Source of the DNA: CAYGZL01 sp964354345
GTDB lineage: Bacteria; Chloroflexota; Anaerolineae; Anaerolineales; UBA4823
Direction: 5' to 3'
Length of the DNA: 22,930 bases
Assembly: GCA_964354345.1 (NCBI GenBank)
Contig: CAYGZL010000169.1
Span: forward strand, 1 to 22,930
The notes under the pieces were generated by a model that was given only the letters and a program-made list of their open reading frames with translations, searched no databases and was not told the origin of the DNA. Shown here in pieces: positions 1 to 7,391 of the stretch. Both the position numbers and the translations under genes were made by a program. How positions within the stretch are numbered: position 1 is the first letter of the stretch; every line of letters begins with the position of its first letter.

Positions 1-84
1 GTGGTGACGAAAGATGTGGCAGCCGGGGCGATCGTGGCTGGCAACCCGGCACGATTCTTACGATGGGTAGAGGATGATGAATAA
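1..84 (+). CDS. Hexapeptide-repeat (left-handed beta-helix) acyltransferase, C-terminal end only
   Basis: Partial gene that enters from the left edge; the last 27 codons and the TAA stop are visible. The peptide ends in a stretch reading VAAGAIVAGNPARFLRWV. The D-V-x-A-G-x-x-x-x-G-N-P-A-R pattern is the usual last coil and cap of LbH acetyltransferases. Such enzymes N- or O-acetylate nucleotide sugars. The next gene, a DegT-type sugar aminotransferase, overlaps it by 11 bases, so an aminotransferase plus N-acetyltransferase pair that makes an acetamido sugar for a surface glycan is likely. The family call rests on this short tail only; the acceptor sugar is unknown. Confidence 0.72.
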   Translation: MVTKDVAAGAIVAGNPARFLRWVEDDE

Positions 85-1183
85 TCCAATTCCGTTAGTT
101 GACCTGCGGGCTCAGTATGAGCCGCTGAAGGATGAAATCCGGCATGCGTGGGACGAGGCGCTGAGCAGTATGCGCCTGTTCCTGGGACCTAACGTCCAGG
201 CTTTCGAGGGCGAATACGCGGCGTATCTGGGGGTGGAGCAGGCGATCGGGGTGAGTGACGGCACGACCGCCCTGCACCTGGCGCTGCGCGCCTGTAATGT
301 GGGAGCGGGGGACGAGGTGATCACGGTGTCGCACACGTTCATCGCCACGGCGGAGGCGATCCTGCTGGCTGGCGCCCGACCAGTGTTCGTGGATATTGAT
401 CCGCTGACCTACACGATGGATCCGGCCCAACTCGAGGCGGCCATTACCCGGCGAACGCGGGCGATTATCCCGGTGCACCTGTATGGCCAGTGCGCGGATA
501 TGGATGCAATAATGGAGATTGCGCGCCGGCACAACCTGCCGGTGATCGAGGACGCCTGCCAGGCGCATGGGGCGATCTACAAGGGACGACGGGCGGGTGG
601 GCTGGGAACGCTGGCGGCTTTCAGCTTTTATTTCAGCAAGAACCTGGGAGCGTACGGCGAAGCGGGGATGGTGACCACTAATGATGCGGAGCTGGCGCGC
701 AAAGTACGCATGATGCGCGATCACGGCTCTGAGAAACGCTACTATCATGAGATGCTCGGCTGGAACGGGCGGCTGGATGAGCTGCAGGCGGCGGTGCTGC
801 GAGTCAAACTGCCCCATCTGGAGCACTGGAACGCACTGCGCCGGCAGCATGCGGCGACTTACCAGCGGGCGCTGGCGGGGAGCGGGGTGCAGACGCCCCA
901 CGCGGCGGCCTACAACCAGCATGTCTATCACCTGTATGTGATCCGCCTGGCGCAACGCGAAGCGCTGCGCGCCTGGCTGAATGAGCGGGGGATCGGCACT
1001 GGAATCCATTATCCGGTACCCACCCATTTGCAGCAGTCGTTTGCATCAGCCGGATATGCGTTGGGGAGCCTGCCGGTGACCGAGCAAGTGGCGGGTGAAG
1101 TCCTCTCGCTGCCGATGTATCCAGAGCTCACGGATGAGCAAATCAAAGGGGTGGCTGCGGCGATCCGGGAATTTGTGGTATAA
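74..1183 (+). CDS. DegT/DnrJ/EryC1/StrS family PLP-dependent sugar aminotransferase
   Basis: A 369-residue protein of normal length for this fold-type I aminotransferase family, which transfers an amino group (usually from glutamate) to a keto group on a nucleotide sugar. The N-terminal NPIPLVDLRAQY is typical. GVSDGTTALHLAL (59-71) is the phosphate-binding stretch. VIEDACQAHGA (157-167) holds the Asp that contacts the PLP ring nitrogen. SFYFSKNLGAYGEAG (184-198) holds the Schiff-base lysine, K189. The gene overlaps the acyltransferase tail. There are two adjacent ATG codons (74 and 77), with AGAGG directly upstream, so the start is uncertain by one codon and translational coupling is likely. 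It probably supplies an amino sugar for the polysaccharide whose export is governed by the next gene. The exact sugar (3- or 4-amino) is not decided by the sequence. Confidence 0.92.
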   Translation: MMNNPIPLVDLRAQYEPLKDEIRHAWDEALSSMRLFLGPNVQAFEGEYAAYLGVEQAIGVSDGTTALHLALRACNVGAGDEVITVSHTFIATAEAILLAGARPVFVDIDPLTYTMDPAQLEAAITRRTRAIIPVHLYGQCADMDAIMEIARRHNLPVIEDACQAHGAIYKGRRAGGLGTLAAFSFYFSKNLGAYGEAGMVTTNDAELARKVRMMRDHGSEKRYYHEMLGWNGRLDELQAAVLRVKLPHLEHWNALRRQHAATYQRALAGSGVQTPHAAAYNQHVYHLYVIRLAQREALRAWLNERGIGTGIHYPVPTHLQQSFASAGYALGSLPVTEQVAGEVLSLPMYPELTDEQIKGVAAAIREFVV

Positions 1184-1211
1184 ATAAAATAGCTTATTCG
1201 ATTCGAGGGTA

Positions 1212-2927
1212 ATGATGGAGTTAAGGGAATTTCTGGCGCCTATCACCAGGTGGTGGTGGTTGATTGCGGCAGCGATGATTGTGGCAATGGGCTTCAGCCT
1301 GGTGGCGGTGATGAACCAAGATCCGATCTACCAGACATCGACCACGCTATTAATCGGAAGCGCCATACAGAATCCAAACCCTGACATCAATAATTTATAT
1401 TTAAGCGAGTCGTTAGCGACAACCTATGCCGACGTGGCGCAGCGTGAGCCGGTGCGCGAGGGGACAATGAAAGTGTTGGGGCTGACCTGGCTGCCCAGCT
1501 ACGTGGCACAGCCGGTAGCGCAGACGCAACTGCTGCAAATTATTGTGACCGATACCGACCCGGCGCGAGCACAGGCGGTGGCGAACGAGCTGGCACAGCA
1601 ATTGATCTTGCAATCTCCGACCAACCGACCCGGTGTAGCACAACGCCAGGAGTTTATCAATAAACAGCTCGACGATCTGGAGGTTAAAATCCAACAAACC
1701 CAGAACGAGCTCGACGCCCGGCAGACGGAGCTTTCGAACCTGGTCAGCGCGCGGCAGATCGCGGATGTACAAAACCAGATCGCAGCGCTGCAAAACAAGC
1801 TGTTGACTTTGCGAGATAACTATGCCAGTTTGTTGGGAAACTCTGAACGGGGCGCGATCAACAGCCTGACTGTGATCGAGCCAGCCGGCTTACCAAGCGC
1901 GCCGGTGGGACCGAACAAGGTGCTGTTGATCCTGACGGCTGCAGTGTTTGGCGCGGCGATCGCAGTGGGGGCGGCCTATTTATTGGAATACCTGGATAAC
2001 ACCTTGAAATCCCCGGAGGAGATCAAACGACTGACTGGCCTGCCGGTTTTGACTGGCATTCCGATCATCACGGGGGAGCACTACTCAGACAAACTGGTCA
2101 CGGTCAAATCACCGCTGTCGCCGATCACCGAATCCTACCGCTCGCTGCGCACCGGCATCCAATTTTCAATGGTAGACCGGCCCGGGAATATGGCTCTGCT
2201 GATCAGCAGCCCCAACCCTTCGGAAGGCAAGAGCATCACTGCGGCTAACCTGGCGGTCGTGTTAGCGCAGGCGGAAAATCGGGTTTTATTAATTGACGCC
2301 GATCTGCGCCGGCCCGTGATTCACCGGATTTTTGCGCTGCAAAACCGATATGGACTGACAGACCTGCTAAAAAGTGCACGCTTTGAGGATCCAGATGGCA
2401 GGTTAGACGAATCGATTAACCAACTGGTCCAAAAAACGCCAATCGATGGCTTGCTTGTGCTGACGAGCGGCCCAATCCCGCCGAATCCGTCGGAGCTGCT
2501 CAGCTCACAGAAAAATAAGCAGCTTCTGGAAGCCCTGACCAAGCGGTTCAATTACGTGATAATTGACTGTCCACCGCTGCTGGTGGTGACGGACGCGATG
2601 GTGTTAGGCAATCAGGTGGACGGGGTTATAGTGGTCATTGACGCGGACAACACACCCAAAAACCAACTCAAGCAATGTGTGGACGGGCTGCGCGAGGCGA
2701 ATGCCAACCTGTTGGGCGTGGTGGTCAACCGTCTTTCGACCAAGATGGATGGCTACTATAACTATTACTCTTATTACTACTCACGCAGGTCCGGGAATGG
2801 TCAATATGGCTACTCGGCGAGCGACGTCCCGGCCAAGGGAAAGCGGGGAATATTTGGTTCCACACACCAGACGCAAGGCTCAGAAGCCAAGAAATCCCAA
2901 CCGAAAGAACCAAAACCGCAGTCCTGA
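1212..2927 (+). CDS. Wzz/BY-kinase fusion: polysaccharide chain-length regulator with tyrosine autokinase
   Basis: A 571-residue inner-membrane protein combining a Wzz-type co-polymerase with a bacterial tyrosine kinase; this class controls polymer length and export of capsule or exopolysaccharide. Membrane segment 1 is at about residues 14-34. The extracytoplasmic part includes a predicted coiled coil at about 145-205, and membrane segment 2 is at about 236-258. The kinase domain has Walker A SPNPSEGKS (333-341, K340), Walker A' VLLIDADLRRP (358-368), the family stretch PIPPNPSELL (421-430) and Walker B VIIDCPP (449-455). A tyrosine cluster follows at 515-523 with further Tyr at 532 and 534, the usual autophosphorylation tail. 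ATG codons lie at 1212 and 1215; GAGGG at 1205-1209 favours the second slightly. It follows the sugar-modifying genes after a 28-base gap and probably closes their operon. No partner phosphatase is visible. Confidence 0.93.
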   Translation: MMELREFLAPITRWWWLIAAAMIVAMGFSLVAVMNQDPIYQTSTTLLIGSAIQNPNPDINNLYLSESLATTYADVAQREPVREGTMKVLGLTWLPSYVAQPVAQTQLLQIIVTDTDPARAQAVANELAQQLILQSPTNRPGVAQRQEFINKQLDDLEVKIQQTQNELDARQTELSNLVSARQIADVQNQIAALQNKLLTLRDNYASLLGNSERGAINSLTVIEPAGLPSAPVGPNKVLLILTAAVFGAAIAVGAAYLLEYLDNTLKSPEEIKRLTGLPVLTGIPIITGEHYSDKLVTVKSPLSPITESYRSLRTGIQFSMVDRPGNMALLISSPNPSEGKSITAANLAVVLAQAENRVLLIDADLRRPVIHRIFALQNRYGLTDLLKSARFEDPDGRLDESINQLVQKTPIDGLLVLTSGPIPPNPSELLSSQKNKQLLEALTKRFNYVIIDCPPLLVVTDAMVLGNQVDGVIVVIDADNTPKNQLKQCVDGLREANANLLGVVVNRLSTKMDGYYNYYSYYYSRRSGNGQYGYSASDVPAKGKRGIFGSTHQTQGSEAKKSQPKEPKPQS

Positions 2928-2954
2928 CCGGTAAAGTTCTGCAGCGAGATCTAC

Positions 2955-4493
2955 TCAACCCTCTGTTCCATGGGACGGAGGGTTTTTCGTTGCAGGAAGC
3001 AAGAGGGGGAGGGTCACTTGAAAAGTAGAGCCACGCCCCACTTCGCTGTGGACATGGATCTCGCCTATATGGGAACGGGCGATCCATTGGGCAATCGCCA
3101 GACCCAGACCCGTGCCAGACGAAGATTCTGAGGCATCCTGGTCGCCGTTCGCGGGTCGCGTGCGCGCCCGGTCCACCTGATAATAACGATCAAACACACG
3201 CGGCAGGTGTTCGGGGGCAATCCCCGGGCCACTATCGGTGACGCGCACCCAGGCAAGCGGAGCATCCGCGGCGAGGTCGGAGCCTGTTTCTACTTGAACG
3301 CGCTTCTCGGGACCGGTGATGTATTTAATCGCATTCTCGACCAGGTTGGTGATCATTTGCGCCAGGTATTGGCGGTCGCCATAGACAAACACTTCGGGCA
3401 GTTCGCCGGCAGACAGGTTGACTTGAGATTTGGCTGCCAGCGGCGCCAGACGCTCAATCACTTCCAGGGTGACATCGCTCAAATCCAGCGGCTCTTTTTT
3501 CAAGGCAATCTGACCGGCATCCATGCGAGTTAAGGTGAGCAGATTGTTGACCATGCGAATCATAAACTGATTTTCGGAATGGATGACCGTAAGGGCGCGC
3601 TCGTACTCGGCGGGCGTCCGGCGATTACCCAGGGCGCGGCTGGTTTCCAATTCGACGATTGTCAGGGGGGTGCGAAGCTCGTGGCTGGCGTCGGCGATGA
3701 ACTGGCGCTGGCGCTCGAAGGCAATTTGCAATCTGGCAAGCATTTGATCAAAGGTATCCGCCAATTCGCCCAGCTCATCTTTGCTGTGCAGGTTTAAACG
3801 CATGCTGAGATCAGTTTCACCGATAATGCGGGCGGCGTGGGTGATCGTCTTCACAGGGCGCATGGCACGGTCAGCCAGCCAGAAGCTGCCAACCAGGGCA
3901 ATCCCCAGGGTTGAGAAAACGCCAAGGATTAAGGAGATGAACAAGCGCGGGAGCTGGTGGTTCGGATCGACCGGGCTGCCGAGAAGTAGGAGACCCTGTA
4001 ATTGCTCATTCCGAGCCAGGGGGGCGCTGGCGAAGACATACTCAATCCGCTGAGGCGTACTGGCGGATGCGGGAATAACCTGCGGATCGAAATAAAAACC
4101 AGGCGCAACGCTCTGCGGCGATAGCCCGACCAGGTTTTGAATTTCAACGGGGGTGAGCGACCCCCAACTCTGAGCCACAGAACCATCCAGGGAGAAAATC
4201 GCCAGGATGTCGCCTTGCTGGAGCAAGGCTTCGCCGGGCTGAACGCCACCTGGTGCAAGAAAGGGATCAATGGAAATTTGGGCGCGTTCTGCAAAGCGAA
4301 AAAAAACTGCCAATCTTTGAGTCTTATAGCCCAGGCGATCGACGGCGATCGAACGCAGCTCACGCGCCTGGCGCAGGTAAATAAATGCGCTGAAGGTAAA
4401 CAAAACCAGACCGAGGATCAGGACAAACCACCCCACCAGGCGAAAGCGAACACTGTGAAGCAGTTGGGAAATCCGATTTAACAAAGCCTTCAC
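2955..4493 (-). CDS. Two-component sensor histidine kinase (HAMP, HisKA, HATPase)
   Basis: A 512-residue membrane sensor kinase. Membrane segments are at about 19-40 and 184-206, enclosing an extracytoplasmic domain of roughly 140 residues of unrecognised type. A HAMP linker follows (about 207-260). The HisKA phosphoacceptor is H271 in FIADASHELRTPL. The ATPase domain has the N-box NLVENAIKY (383-391), the G1 box DSGPGIAPEHL (420-430) with FDRYYQVDR next, and the G2 box GTGLGLAIAQWIA (460-472). It begins with GTG at 4493, and GTGA overlaps the TGA stop of the response-regulator gene, so the two are translationally coupled. It is convergent with the polysaccharide kinase gene. The adjacent divergent exporter suggests it senses a molecule or envelope stress handled by that exporter; this is inference. 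Confidence 0.95.
   Translation of the reverse strand: MKALLNRISQLLHSVRFRLVGWFVLILGLVLFTFSAFIYLRQARELRSIAVDRLGYKTQRLAVFFRFAERAQISIDPFLAPGGVQPGEALLQQGDILAIFSLDGSVAQSWGSLTPVEIQNLVGLSPQSVAPGFYFDPQVIPASASTPQRIEYVFASAPLARNEQLQGLLLLGSPVDPNHQLPRLFISLILGVFSTLGIALVGSFWLADRAMRPVKTITHAARIIGETDLSMRLNLHSKDELGELADTFDQMLARLQIAFERQRQFIADASHELRTPLTIVELETSRALGNRRTPAEYERALTVIHSENQFMIRMVNNLLTLTRMDAGQIALKKEPLDLSDVTLEVIERLAPLAAKSQVNLSAGELPEVFVYGDRQYLAQMITNLVENAIKYITGPEKRVQVETGSDLAADAPLAWVRVTDSGPGIAPEHLPRVFDRYYQVDRARTRPANGDQDASESSSGTGLGLAIAQWIARSHIGEIHVHSEVGRGSTFQVTLPLLLPATKNPPSHGTEG
2957..2988 (+). terminator. Intrinsic terminator of the polysaccharide operon, embedded in the convergent kinase gene
   Basis: On the plus strand AACCCTC (2957-2963) pairs with GAGGGTT (2978-2984). 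The stem continues inward with T-G, G-C, T-A, T-G and C-G pairs around a CATG loop. It is followed at once by a T-run ending in TTTTTCG. It lies about 30 bases after the kinase-fusion stop and within the last codons of the minus-strand histidine kinase. On the minus strand no T-run follows the hairpin, so it should stop only plus-strand transcription. Confidence 0.8.
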
Positions 4494-5161
4494 CCTGTAC
4501 AGAGACGGTATCCGTAACCCCGCACGGTCTCGATCAGCTTGACCTCACACGGGTCGTCGATCTTACGACGCAAGCGGCGAATATAGACATCCACGACATT
4601 GGAGATGCCTTCGTAATCATAACTCCAGACATGGCTCTCCGCCATTTCACGGGTAATCAACCAGTTTGGATTGCGCATCAAGTATTCCAACAAGGCATAC
4701 TCTTTGGCAGTCAGGTCGATGGGACGACCGTTGCGGGTGACGACATGCGTGGCGGGATCAAGAACCAGGTCAGCGACGACGAGAAGGCCAGACTTGTTGG
4801 GCGAATCACGGCGCAGGAGGGCTCTCAGGCGGGCACGCAACTCGCCCAATGAAAAAGGTTTGACCAGGTAATCATCGGCGCCACTATCCAGGCCATGAAT
4901 GCGGTCTTCGACAGTATCGCGAGCGGTGAGTATGAGGATGGGGGTTTTGATCCGTTGTTGACGCAGGTCGCGACAGACCGCCAAACCATCCCGTTTTGGG
5001 AGCAGGATATCCAGGATGATGGCGTCATAGGCGGTCATTTCAGCCAGTTCTTGACCTTCAATCCCATCATAGGCGAGATCAACGGCGTAACCATCTTCTT
5101 CCAGGCTGGCTTTGAGCGAGGCGCTCAAACGTTGATTATCTTCGATTAATAAAAGGCGCAT
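4490..5161 (-). CDS. OmpR/PhoB-family response regulator
   Basis: A 223-residue regulator of standard length. The receiver domain (about 1-115) has the acidic pair E7-D8, phosphoacceptor D51 in IILDILLPKRDG, T79 in LILTARD and K101 in YLVKPF. The C-terminal winged-helix DNA-binding domain (about 128-222) carries LTAKEYALLEYLM, the recognition-helix region NVVDVYIRRLRRKID and the closing LIETVRGYGYRL. It is the first gene of a two-gene operon with the histidine kinase (4-base overlap). There is no Shine-Dalgarno sequence before the ATG at 5161, and a TATAAT lies only six bases upstream, so the mRNA may be leaderless. Tandem TCATC boxes 11 bases apart sit just above that -10, which suggests positive autoregulation. 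Confidence 0.96.
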   Translation of the reverse strand: MRLLLIEDNQRLSASLKASLEEDGYAVDLAYDGIEGQELAEMTAYDAIILDILLPKRDGLAVCRDLRQQRIKTPILILTARDTVEDRIHGLDSGADDYLVKPFSLGELRARLRALLRRDSPNKSGLLVVADLVLDPATHVVTRNGRPIDLTAKEYALLEYLMRNPNWLITREMAESHVWSYDYEGISNVVDVYIRRLRRKIDDPCEVKLIETVRGYGYRLCTG

Positions 5162-5167
5162 AAGATG

Positions 5168-5198
5168 ATTATATTCGGATCAGATGAAAACCAGATGA
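5168..5198 (-). promoter_or_regulatory. Promoter of the two-component operon with PhoB-like activator box
   Basis: Read on the minus strand, TCATC (5198-5194), six bases, TCATC (5187-5183), nine bases, then a perfect TATAAT (5173-5168). No TTGACA-like -35 is present; the direct repeat with an 11-base period occupies that place, as in promoters activated by PhoB/OmpR-type regulators. A start seven bases after the -10 would fall on the A of the response-regulator ATG. Confidence 0.65.
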
Positions 5199-5227
5199 CG
5201 AATGACAAGAATAAACCGGCTTCACTT

Positions 5228-5258
5228 TCATCGGATTGTCATCTTCCCTTGAGATAAT
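5228..5258 (+). promoter_or_regulatory. Promoter of the export operon with the same PhoB-like activator box
   Basis: Read on the plus strand, TCATC (5228-5232), six bases, TCATC (5239-5243), nine bases, then GATAAT (5253-5258), five of six matches to the -10 consensus. Spacing and half-sites are identical to the oppositely oriented module at 5168-5198. The expected transcript start near 5265 leaves a leader of about 65 bases before the adaptor gene. The neighbouring response regulator is the obvious candidate to bind here. Confidence 0.62.
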
Positions 5259-5330
5259 GGACAAGGTTAAGATTATCTAGCCAATATTGAAGCTTGCTCG
5301 GAGTATTGAGGATTTCTGCGGGAGAGAAAG

Positions 5331-6917
5331 ATGAAAAAGATTTTATGGATTGTGGTCATTCTCCTGGTGGTTGGCGGGGGAGGGTTTTTCGGTTATCGAG
5401 CGCTGGCTGGCAACCAAACCTCGACTACTACGGATGTACAAACCGCCCAGGTTACCCTCGGCAGGGTAGCGGCGACGATTAACGCGGCAGGAACCGTTCG
5501 CTCAGGGCAAAGCGCCATCATAAGCTGGCAGACAAGCGGCAAAGTGGGGGAAGTGAAAGTTAATTTAGGCGACCAGGTTCAGGAGGACCAGGAGCTGGCG
5601 ACGCTTGATCAAAACGCCTTATCGGCAGCGATGATCAACGCCCGGCAAAGCCTGATCAACGCCAAAAAGGTGCTGGATAACCTGTTGAATACCAAGCTCC
5701 AACAGGCGCAGGCGCTCCAGACCGTGGTGGATGCGCAGAGTGCGCTGGGTGGCCTGAAGCAAGGCGCGGCAGAGAAGAGCAGCCAGGCACAATTAAACCT
5801 GGCGAAGGCTGAACAAGCACTCGTCGATGCCCAAAAAAAGCGGAATGCGATGAATTATCCCCATTCAACCGATCTGCTGGTCATCCAGAACGCTGAAACG
5901 AACTATCAGATGGCCAAAAAAGCCTATAACGAGGCTTTGAAAGCGTTTAACATGGTTGACCATAAAGCGCTGACGGATCCGGAGCGAGCGCGAGCGCTAA
6001 AAAATTTATTGGCGGCCAAGCAAAAAATGGACAGCACATTGACCACTTACAACTGGTATCTGCTAAAACCCAGCGCTAACGATATCGCACAGGCGGATGG
6101 CGTACTTGCCATGGCAGAGGCCAACCTGGCCAAGGCGCAGGCAGATTGGGAGGCGCTGAAAAACGGGCCAACATCCTCTGAAATCACTCTGGCGGAAGCC
6201 AGGCTGGCTGACGCCCAGCGGGAGTGGGCTCTGCTGAAGAATGGCCCCAGTGCTGACGATGTCGCCGCAGCTCAAACCGCGGTGGATGTAGCCCAAGCTA
6301 CTTTGGACCAGATGCACTTGCTGGCGCCTTTCGCCGGGACGATTACAGATTTAACCGTCAATGTAGGGGACCTGGTCAACTCAGGTAAACAAGCTTTCCG
6401 GATCGATGATCTCTCGGCGATTTTTATTGATCTACAGGTTGCGGAAGTAGATGTCAACAGCCTGAAAGTTGGCCAACCAACCAGCATGACCTTCGACGCG
6501 ATTCCCAACCAGCAATACCAGGGGAAGGTTACCAAAGTTGGAACGATCGGAGCAGTATCTCAAGGCGTAGTGAACTATCCGATCACGGTGCAAATTCTCG
6601 ACCTGGATGAGAATGTCAAGTTTGGGATGACGGCGACTGTGATTATAACGATCGCCGAGCACAGCAATGTGCTGGTCGTACCGAACCAGGCGATCCGAGT
6701 GAGTGGGAGCCAGCGGACGGTGGTGATCCTGTTCGATGGCCAACAAATATCTGTACCAGTCACAGTGGGCTTGATGAATGAGACGATCAGTGAAGTGTCA
6801 AGCGACCTGTTGAAAGAAGGCGATGCAGTGGTGGTTTCAGCATCCAGCGCAGTACAGACGAATAATAACAACCGCAACCGGCCATTTGGCGGCGGTTTTG
6901 GCGAATTTATGCCATAG
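5331..6917 (+). CDS. HlyD/MacA-type efflux adaptor protein (membrane fusion family)
   Basis: A 528-residue protein, long for the family because of its helical hairpin. An N-terminal membrane anchor (about 4-25) without a lipobox places it outside the membrane. The first lipoyl half is at about 43-94 (AGTVRSGQ; GKVGEVKVNLGDQVQEDQ). A long coiled coil (about 95-328) includes repeated units with W-x(4-5)-K-N-G-P turns: W273/KNGP 277-280 and W299/KNGP 303-306, and a weaker one near W242/KPS. The second lipoyl half begins at LLAPFAGTITDLTVNVGD (330-347), followed by the beta-barrel and membrane-proximal domains. GGGAGAG-like Shine-Dalgarno (5320-5326) precedes the ATG. It heads an operon with a MacB-type ATPase and permease. 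No TolC-like partner is visible, so it may connect the pump to the cell surface layer rather than to an outer-membrane channel. Substrate unknown. Confidence 0.9.
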   Translation: MKKILWIVVILLVVGGGGFFGYRALAGNQTSTTTDVQTAQVTLGRVAATINAAGTVRSGQSAIISWQTSGKVGEVKVNLGDQVQEDQELATLDQNALSAAMINARQSLINAKKVLDNLLNTKLQQAQALQTVVDAQSALGGLKQGAAEKSSQAQLNLAKAEQALVDAQKKRNAMNYPHSTDLLVIQNAETNYQMAKKAYNEALKAFNMVDHKALTDPERARALKNLLAAKQKMDSTLTTYNWYLLKPSANDIAQADGVLAMAEANLAKAQADWEALKNGPTSSEITLAEARLADAQREWALLKNGPSADDVAAAQTAVDVAQATLDQMHLLAPFAGTITDLTVNVGDLVNSGKQAFRIDDLSAIFIDLQVAEVDVNSLKVGQPTSMTFDAIPNQQYQGKVTKVGTIGAVSQGVVNYPITVQILDLDENVKFGMTATVIITIAEHSNVLVVPNQAIRVSGSQRTVVILFDGQQISVPVTVGLMNETISEVSSDLLKEGDAVVVSASSAVQTNNNNRNRPFGGGFGEFMP

Positions 6918-6931
6918 AATAAGGAGGCAGT

Positions 6932-7390
6932 ATGAAAAAGGTTCTACTTGTCCTGTTAGCGGTTCTCCTGGCCGCAGCGACCGGCGCAGGCGGTTTTTAT
7001 GGGGGTATGACGTATGGTACGAACACGGAACGTAACCAGGCGAACCAGATTCAAGCGGATTTCTTCAGACAACGCGGTGGTATGCCGGCTGGCACGCCGG
7101 ATGCGAACAACCTGCAAAGACGGGCGGCTGGCTTTGGCGGCGGTGGTGTGAATGGGCAGGTGAAAAGCATCAGTGGGAATACGCTGACTATCAGCACCGG
7201 GCAGAACGAAACTAAGGTAACGCTTAGCGCTACAACCCAGATCCTAAAGACGGATCCGGCAGTGACTGGCGATCTCCAAGCGGGTGAGCAGGTGCTCATA
7301 ACCGGCGAAAGGGACGCGAATGGAAACCTCACCGCCATCCAGATTTTAATTATGCCCGGAACACCAGCCACCCCGGGGACAACGCCGTAA
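6932..7390 (+). CDS. Small secreted or membrane-anchored protein with DUF5666-like domain
   Basis: A 152-residue protein with a hydrophobic N-terminal signal or anchor (about 3-23). A low-complexity Gly-rich linker follows (about 62-74, AAGFGGGGVNG). A compact beta-rich domain spans about 73-140 with the pattern G-Q-V-K-S-I-S-G-N-T-L-T-I, then a strand pair ending VLITGERDANGNLTAIQI. This resembles the OB-like DUF5666 domain found in many secreted bacterial proteins of unknown role. The tail is Pro/Thr-rich. AAGGAGG lies just before the ATG, 14 bases after the adaptor stop, and the ATPase gene begins one base after its own stop. Its fixed place between adaptor and ATPase suggests an accessory part of the exporter or a periplasm-side substrate binder; no function is established. 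Confidence 0.75.
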   Translation: MKKVLLVLLAVLLAAATGAGGFYGGMTYGTNTERNQANQIQADFFRQRGGMPAGTPDANNLQRRAAGFGGGGVNGQVKSISGNTLTISTGQNETKVTLSATTQILKTDPAVTGDLQAGEQVLITGERDANGNLTAIQILIMPGTPATPGTTP

Positions 7391-7391
7391 T

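Noticed and set aside
95..1027. Long minus-strand open frame opposite the aminotransferase gene
   Set aside because: Shadow of a high-GC coding region; low-complexity Arg/His/Pro-rich translation, no family motif, and the plus-strand frame has clear catalytic residues.
5250..5276. TTGAGA-N16-GATTAT as an alternative promoter for the adaptor gene
   Set aside because: The -10 matches the consensus poorly, and the activator-box module with GATAAT a few bases upstream is a better and symmetric explanation.
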